NCBI RefSeq assembly: GCF_008831285.2
Contig: NC_045148.1
Location: forward strand, 23,518,404-23,582,403
Direction of reading: 5' to 3'
From: Nymphaea colorata
Taxonomy: Eukaryota > Streptophyta > Magnoliopsida > Nymphaeales > Nymphaeaceae
Length of the DNA: 64,000 bases
The notes beneath the pieces are model-generated. The model made no database searches and had not been told where the DNA came from. It saw nothing but the letters and a program-made list of their open reading frames with translations. Shown piece by piece: positions 57,501 to 64,000 of this stretch. Position numbers and translations under genes: made by a program. Each line of letters starts with the position of its first letter. Position 1 is the first letter of the stretch.

Positions 57501-59318
57501 ACTGGAGCTTCAACCCAGCAACGACTGCATGTGTGCAGCCCGAGGACTAGTGCTTTTGAGTTGACCACAGAACTGAAGCATTTATTGGAAACAATGTCTC
57601 GGCCCATTCTGGTAACATCGATCATCTGATCGGTAGGAATAGTTCGCTGTTAAATGTCCAACAGGCCCTTCCACTATATGCAGTGTACTCAACTTTGATT
57701 AAAAAAAAATAGAAATTAAAAAAAAAACTAGAGTTGAAAACTAACAAAAATAGCATGATATTGAAATTATGTTTGCCAAGGTAAGACAAAATCATGTTGA
57801 TGTAATCTATTGCACTAATTAAGGCACTCGACATGGAGATAAGAAGAGCGTGCCGAAAACCCAAAGTGTGGAAATAAAAAGCTATATCGCATACTTTTCA
57901 AGAGAGCAGGCTTAGTCTTCCATCGATTTTAATTGGAGAAAAACAAGGCTAAATTTTCTGAAACATTTCTTACAATAAGACCGTGTGATATGGGCCGGCA
58001 GGCAGACAGTTTATATTTGAGTGTTAGGAGTGTCAACCTCTGATACTGGAAAAGATGAGTCAAAGAGGTCATAGTGGGGCGGCACCCCAAAACACCGAAC
58101 ACAGGCTGTAGACCAAGTTTGGGTTGGGTAAGAATTTCAGCTCTGTGCCACACGATGGGTCCCCCACACAACCCGGATAACATTCCTTAGCACCTCCATT
58201 AAATGCCACCTAATTTGAGTCAATAGTCATTCATATTCAACACAGCCAGCCACAATAGTGTGACTGAGATGCTAAACAATTCTGCTTTTGAAAGAGTCGA
58301 TGAAGCTGGCCTAACTCCAGTCCGGTGATTTGGATGAAGTTGTGAGTCAGCACAAAAATATTAACACTTGGATTTTTTAAAAAAAAAACATAATTAGACA
58401 ATGTATAAAAACTAATAAAAAACAATAAGATGTGGACTGAATCAAATTGATTTAGTATAGATTTGAAGGAATCGGCTGATTCAAGGCAATATTTCCAACT
58501 AATCTGATGAGATAGTTTGACTAGCAAGATACAGCGTACTCATTTTGATCCCATCCTTGCTTCATTTACGTTGGTTAAAACTAAACTATGCATGCTATTA
58601 TATGGATCCCCATATTTGCACTAACCAAGCAACAGAGTAGTTGCATTTAAAAAAAAAAACATTAAATGTGTGAAAAATAAGTCAGCCTAATAAAAAGACA
58701 AAAACTGCTGTTTCATTTTCGAAAAAATGGCATAGCAAAAAAACACGTTTTTCTGCATGATTCTCATTTTTCCTTTTTTTCAGTTCAGGCATTTTTTCAC
58801 TCTTTTCTATTGTCAAACTGCTTGTTTCCACTTTCTAATTCTTATTTATTTCTTATCTATTTTTTTAATGTTGCCTTATTAGTTTCACATTTATTTGATT
58901 TTTCTCTGACTTTCAAGTTTTTTTACTTTTTTCTAAAAATGTACCATATTTTTCCATTATTTTTATCCTTTTTCTAGGCTCGTTGTTGACAAAAACGTCT
59001 CCATTTAAAAGGCAAAAACGATCTTTGTGACTATGGTCGAAGCCCAGATTTTGGAATCTTAAAAAAAAAAGTTCAAATTGACAACTTTGATTTGGGACTG
59101 AATAGAGTGGAAAACTGGTAAAGGAAAATAAGATAAGACCTGCCAAGAAAAAGTCTGATTGATGTAATCATTAGTCGTGCAGATGGATTTGGAATTGTGA
59201 AGCAATATGTTCCAAAGCAATAGACCTGAGTTTTCTTCAATTTGTAAAGAAACTCACAAATTTTCTTGAAGTGAATCCATACACAAATTAAAGACCTAGC
59301 TTCTTCTTCTGTTCGTGC
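57501..59318. other. Intergenic DNA upstream of the receptor kinase, no confident gene
   Basis: AT-rich with several A or T runs (57700-57730, 58378-58388, 58648-58660, 59060-59070). 58070-58190 is GC-richer (ggggcggcaccccaaaac...) and unidentified. The proximal 600 bp would hold the promoter of the receptor kinase, but no clear element stands out. Confidence 0.5.
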
Positions 59319-61991
59319 ATGTTCTACATAACAAATTTGACAGGCATGACGACCACCGGTCAGTCACCTCAGTCGCTTGTCTTTCTTTTGTGTTTTCCTT
59401 CCTTCACCTTGATTGTGGTTCTCAGCCAAAAGGAGGTGCCCTCAGCCCATGTTTCTCTAAGCAACGGGATTGATCAATTCACATTGCTGTCTTTCAAATC
59501 CCTTGTCACTAAAGACCCTTATAATGTGTTATCAAATTGGAGTCCCAATATTTCCTTCTGTGAGTGGAATGGAGTTTCATGCAGTCCTCATTCACAAAGG
59601 GTCGATGGTCTGAACCTCAGCGACACAGCACTTGAAGGTATTCTCTCTCTATACATCAGCAATCTCTCCCTCTTACAGGTTCTTGATCTTACAGATGTCA
59701 GTTTCCATGGCCATCCTCCCATTGGTTTTAGTCGCCTCCCTCAGTTAGAATATCTTTCTATAAGAAAAAACAATTTTGAGGGGTTGATCCCACAAACACT
59801 GAGCCATTGTTGAGGTCTCCAAATACTGCAACCACTAGATAACCAATTCTATGGAAGCATCCCATAGTTTCTAGGCAGTTTGCGAGAACTCGAACTCTTA
59901 AGCATCGGTGGTAATAGGCTCAGCGGCAGTATTCCAGTTGTGTTGGCTAATCTCACAAAACTGGAGTGGTTTAGTATTGGTCAAAATCAGATACAGGGGA
60001 ACATTCCTCCTGAGTTGGGACACCCAACTCACTTGATCGTCTTTGACGTGCAAATGAACAATCTCACTGGTGCACTGCCTGAGACCTTGTTTAACCTATC
60101 CGACCTTTGGGTTTGGGTTTCACGACCAATCAACTGGCAGGGCATCTTCCAAAAGATGCTGGCCACTTCCTGCCCAATCTCCAACAGCTCTATATGGGTG
60201 AAAACAATTTTGATGGTCCTCTCTCGGCTTCTCTTTGTAATGCTACAAGCCTTAGAGTTCTTACTGCAGAAAACAATAAATTTAGTGGTCTGATACCATT
60301 AGAATTAGGTATCTGTCAAAACTCAGGCGCCTGCACATCTACAGAAATAGGTTGACCAATGTCCCTGGCAACCATGAGCTATCTATTCTCACATCCTTGA
60401 CCAACTGTCGACTGCTAGAGGAAGTTCATCTATCAAAAAACCTTCTGAATGGCATTCTTCCGGGCCTCTATTGGAAATCTGACAGCCACCTTGTTGAAAC
60501 TTCAGCTTTCCTTTAATCTGATTGAAGGTACTATCCCACTGGCTTTAGCCAACTTGACCAAGTTAATTGCCCTAGATTTGAGTTTGAACAAAATAAAAGG
60601 GCTCATTCCACAAAATATAGGACAGATGCACAGCTTACAGCAGCTGTTTCTTGATAACAATGCACTAGAAGGCCCAATCCCACTATCAATCTACCAGTTG
60701 GTCCGCATATATGTTTTTATATTGGACACAACATGCTAATTGGGTCAATTTCAAGCTCTATAAACAATCTCACTAGTTTGCAATGGCTGGATCTGAGCTC
60801 AAACAATTTGAAATCAACACCACCACCTGGTCTTTGTGAGTTGAAGGACTTTTTGGTTTTATACTTGCAAGACAACTCTTTCACTAGTCACCTCCCTTTG
60901 AATCTCAGAAATTTAGCCGCGATGGACATCACTGATATCTCTGCAAACAAGTTGAGTGGAGAGTTGCCTACGTCATTATCAAAGCTCCAATGTTAGAGTA
61001 TTTGAATCTCTCTCGGAACACATTTGATGGTCATATTCCTGAACAAATTGATCACATGTTAAACCTTGACACTATTGACCTTTCTCATAACAAGCTTTCC
61101 GGTGACATACCAAAATCGTTGGAGAAACTTCAGCACATCCAGGTCTTGGAATTATCCTTCAATCTATTGGAAGGAGAGATTCCAAGTGGTGGAAAGTTTG
61201 CAGACCTTTCTGCCGAGTCGGTCCTAGGGAACTATGCACTATGTGGAGCTCCCAAATTCCATGTGCCAGTATGTTCAGATGGAGCGAAGAAGCACAAGAA
61301 TGTCAACATGCCCAGAGTTGATATTTTTTTAGCAAGTGGGGGCTTTGCACTTGTACTCATTGTTTGGATAATCATTTTTGTCGCAAAATATAGAAAGAGG
61401 GGTTGGAGAAACATGATCAGGAGGTTAAAAGATTTTGTGGAATTGCCCTCCCAGTGATCACATACAAAATGTTATCTCAAGCGACAAACAATTTCAGTGC
61501 TGCAAATTTTTTGGGGAATGGAAGCTTGGGTTCAGTGTATAAAGGAATTTTAATAGATGGAACAACAGTGGCTGTTAACATCCTAAACTTGTTTTTGATG
61601 GAGAATAAAAAAATTTTGACATTGAATGCAATGTGATGTATCAAATTAGACCAAAACATTCTTAGAGTCATCACATCTTGCTCAAGTGCAGATTTCAAGG
61701 CTTTAGTACTCCAATACTTGCCCCTTGGGAGCCTAGAAGTCTGTCTACATTCAGGTGGCCATCACTTGAGTCTCTTCCAAAGATTGGATGTCATGATTGA
61801 TGCTGCTCTAGAATATCTTCACCATGGTTGCTGGGAGACTATAGTTCATTGTGATCTAAAGCCAAGTAATGTTCTTCTAGATGAGAACATGACAGCACAT
61901 GTTGGTGACTTTGGCATTGCAAAGATGCTAGTTGGTCACAAATCTTCAACTCTTACAAGCACCCTTGGAACCACCGGATACATTGCGCCAG
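59319..61991 (+). pseudogene. LRR subfamily XII receptor kinase, exon 1, broken (FLS2/EFR/Xa21-like)
   Basis: A signal-peptide-like start (SLVFLLCFPSFTLIVVLS) is followed by the LRR N-terminal cap (LLSFKSLVTKDPYNVLSNW, FCEWNGVSCS), then about twenty LRRs, the ALCGAPKFHVPVC cap, a membrane segment (GGFALVLIVWIIIFVA) and a kinase. The Gly-rich loop LGNGSLGSVYKG is present, but the ATP-binding Lys is Asn (VAVNIL). The catalytic loop is VHCDLKPSN, a non-RD type typical of pattern-recognition receptors, and DFGIAK is kept. Exon 1 ends at GYIAP followed by G/gtacc, the usual intron place in this family. Stops occur at 59811 and near 59865, with frameshifts near 60110, 60345, 60465, 60725, 60985, 61445 and a stop near 61635. 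The start may be ATG 59319 or 59346. The final kinase exon was not found. Confidence 0.95.
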
Positions 61992-63160
61992 GTACCAACG
62001 CTTTATAAAGGAATATTTTACCTCTTAAAAGAATTACATATTTTTGTCGTTAAACTTTTTTTTTTTTTTTTGGATGGGACCTACCTGGGATAGCAGGGGC
62101 AAAGGGCACCCTCAATTTCCCCCTTGCGCCATGTTTGGCAGCGCTTGAAGCACTGCCTAGAGCACTTGGTGCACTACTAAGTGCTCTGGCATAGGGTGCA
62201 GGGCCTGCGGTGCACTCTGGCCTAGGGTGCACGGTGCTATCGAGTGCTATGGTTGAGAGTGCACGGCCCCATCAAGCACTTGTCAATGTCCTCCAAAGGG
62301 TGTTTGCTGGCCCAAGGGCTAATCTCCACAAGTCAAAACATATAAACAAACTAAAAATAAAAATAATTCAAAAATGAAAATTTCATGAGAAATCTTGAAA
62401 AATTAAAACTCTTCAAACGTTGACTTTTGGCTCTATTTCTTTTTATACATACCCCCACATCTTGATCCTTGGGTATAAGCTAACCTTTGAGGAACTCCTT
62501 GAGCCCTCTAACTAAGAGCTTGGAATCGCTCTTCCTTCATCTATTCTTCTCTCGCTTTTTCAACACTCCTTATATTAAACCTTTGGGTTCTCCTTCTTTC
62601 CAACCTTCATCTTCAACCAATGGAAAGGGGAGCACCTGGGAGATCCTTGGAAAGCTTCTTCAACAAGTTAGAGTTCTCATTTTGGAAGCTTCATTGTTTC
62701 TTAAAGTAAAGGACTCATCTCTTCTTGAACTGTACCATCTTGGGCATATAATCTCATTTTCTCTTGCTTTTCCTTTATCATCTCCCCATGGCCATTTAAG
62801 AGAGCTCTTGAAATTTCTTATTTAGAGCCAAAAGCCACTCTTGAATGCACCAGAAGCATGAGCAATGTGAAGCCAAGTCTTGTTATTTGAACAACTCAAA
62901 TAGGCATGATATGTTTTTTTTTTCTTTTTTACCTTCTATTGAACGTGTGCCTTGTTACATCTCAATGAGTAGATAATGTGCATGTATGGCTAGTCGATTT
63001 TTCTATTGATAGATGGATGAACGATGAGGATGAGAGCTTGTGGTGGGATTTTTTTCTTTTATATTGATTTTTGAGGTTGGGATTGTCCAACTCAGGAAAA
63101 ACACTATGCATAGATAGATGTTAAATGCATTTTAGTATTATCACTACGATTAGTTTTGAC
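61992..63160. other. Presumed intron and downstream DNA of the receptor kinase relic, with a GC-rich insert
   Basis: After the donor at 61992 comes short AT-rich sequence, a 15-T run (about 62057-62071) and a GC-rich stretch (62072-62300). That stretch repeats variants of agtgctctgg, ggtgcactctgg and agggtgca about eight times. The T run plus GC-rich body looks like a retroposed or rearranged insert, but I cannot name it. The plus frame 62487-62825 is open and unidentified; it is not the missing kinase exon, which should hold STKGDVYSYG-like text. Confidence 0.45.
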
Positions 63161-63340
63161 CAAGGGCGGAGAGAAGGGGGGGGCTGCTTAGGCCATGGCC
63201 CCACCCAGCTAATTGAAAAAAAAAAATTGAAAATTTTAGTTGCGTATGTATTTTTGGATTCGGGTTTAGTTTTCCCCTACCGGATAAGTTTGTTGGACCA
63301 TTTGGCCTGCCATTGAAAAAAAATCCTCGCTTCGCTCCTG
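63161..63340. mobile_element. 180-bp hAT-type non-autonomous element with exact 8-bp target duplication
   Basis: The element starts caagggcggagagaagg and ends cgcttcgctcctg, so its termini are imperfect inverted repeats of the CAGGGGCGGAGC style common to plant hAT elements. It is bracketed by GTTTTGAC at 63153-63160 and again at 63341-63348, the 8-bp target duplication that hAT transposases make. The interior has an A run and no coding capacity. Confidence 0.8.
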
Positions 63341-63348
63341 GTTTTGAC

Positions 63349-63926
63349 ATCTTTCAAATCCTCATTCCATTGATAAAATACCGATTGATCGTCCTATTAG
63401 TAGTCTTAAAAGAGTGATCCACCTTTAAAAGAGTGTCTTCATATGGGATTGAAGCACAAGAGAAGCCTTCTTCAATGATAGTTGTTTTTTTTCTTTTATA
63501 GTTTAGTCTCTCTCTCTCCCCCGCACCCAATGGTGGAAAGGCATACTGTTTTGCAATACATAAGAGTAAATGAAATATTTTTAATTTTGTCTATATATAT
63601 ATATATATATTATTTTTTAAAAATTTCAAAAATAAGTTCTCCATCCACGAGCCCAATTTCCACACTTGCCTAGATAAAATTATTGAAGTTGAAAATTTTG
63701 GAAATCATCTCCCAAATCTTAATTTCTATATAAAAAGAAAAAGAGGGGTTAAAATATCACGTTAATAGATCATTTTTTCTTCCTTCTTTTGTTCGCTCTT
63801 TCTCAATTTTCTTTTTTCTCTTATAATCTTTATATTTCTATATCCCTATAATTATCCTCTTAACATCTCTCTTTACTAATTTTCCTTTCTCTATTTCTTT
63901 TCTCCCCCTCAAAAATGTTTACATCT

Positions 63927-63977
<51 letters not shown>

Positions 63978-64000
63978 ACACCACACGCACAGTTTCTTCT
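63349..64000. other. AT-rich DNA with TA and CT microsatellites
   Basis: A CT run at 63508-63520, a TA run at 63592-63612 and a long CT run at 63927-63972 stand out. 63720-63930 is pyrimidine-rich on the plus strand, like a 5' leader of a gene that would begin to the right of the window, but no start is in view. Confidence 0.7.

Noticed and set aside
1-64000. CRISPR array, bacterial operons, riboswitches
   Set aside because: The window is plant nuclear DNA; no regularly spaced identical repeats with unique spacers and no bacterial gene organisation were seen.

Overview
This is nuclear DNA of a flowering plant. I cannot name the lineage, but the elements and gene relics are all of angiosperm kind: Ty1/copia and Ty3/gypsy chromovirus retrotransposons, hAT-like non-autonomous elements, plastid-derived fragments, a VAL-type B3 transcription factor relic, a glycoside hydrolase family 2 exon, and an LRR subfamily XII receptor kinase with a non-RD catalytic loop. 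The window is AT-rich, gene-poor and transposon-rich. I found no intact, confidently functional protein-coding gene; everything recognisable is broken or partial.

Layout. 1-9382: a segment of at least 2.6 kb occurs twice in direct orientation (1-2624 and 6735-9382); the first copy stops exactly at a 100-N assembly gap. 9390-13070: AT-rich short elements, then a decayed copia element on the minus strand with an LTR edge near 13059. 15570-18840: a second diverged direct duplication. 18843-20345: the 3' end of another copia element (RT, RNase H, polypurine tract, 3' LTR), minus strand. 20379-21005: an unidentified GC-richer reading frame. 21533-36200: mostly intron-like AT-rich sequence holding isolated exon relics, all on the minus strand: an unidentified acidic exon (22699-22835), a GH2 exon (26957-27196), VAL/HSI2-like B3 exons (30312-31470), and a possible first exon (36123-36200). 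23600-24840 and 37320-38950 are long TA/CA microsatellite deserts. 39001-39715 is a three-copy tandem repeat of about 271 bp.

40310-50407 is a nearly complete gypsy chromovirus, about 10.1 kb, minus strand. It has two LTRs of about 1.5 kb, a tRNA-Met-type primer binding site, and gag, protease, RT, RNase H, integrase and chromodomain. Several stops and frameshifts and two lost integrase catalytic Asp residues make it inactive. Immediately right of its 5' LTR lies a 2.35 kb patch (50411-52761) with plastid rrn16, psbC and cemA fragments, followed by the 3' internal end of a second copy of the same gypsy family. The simplest reading is a tandem, shared-LTR array (LTR-internal-LTR-internal) into which organelle-type DNA was inserted at the LTR/internal junction.

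54430-57550 holds purine-rich tracts, a candidate hAT-like element with CTCGAG-type subterminal repeats, and short unidentified frames. 59319-61991 is exon 1 of an LRR-XII receptor kinase (plus strand), broken by many stops and frameshifts; its second kinase exon is not found. The right end has a 180-bp hAT-type element with an exact 8-bp target duplication, and microsatellites.

The broken genes do not form a pathway or operon. The sequence records repeated insertion, duplication and decay.
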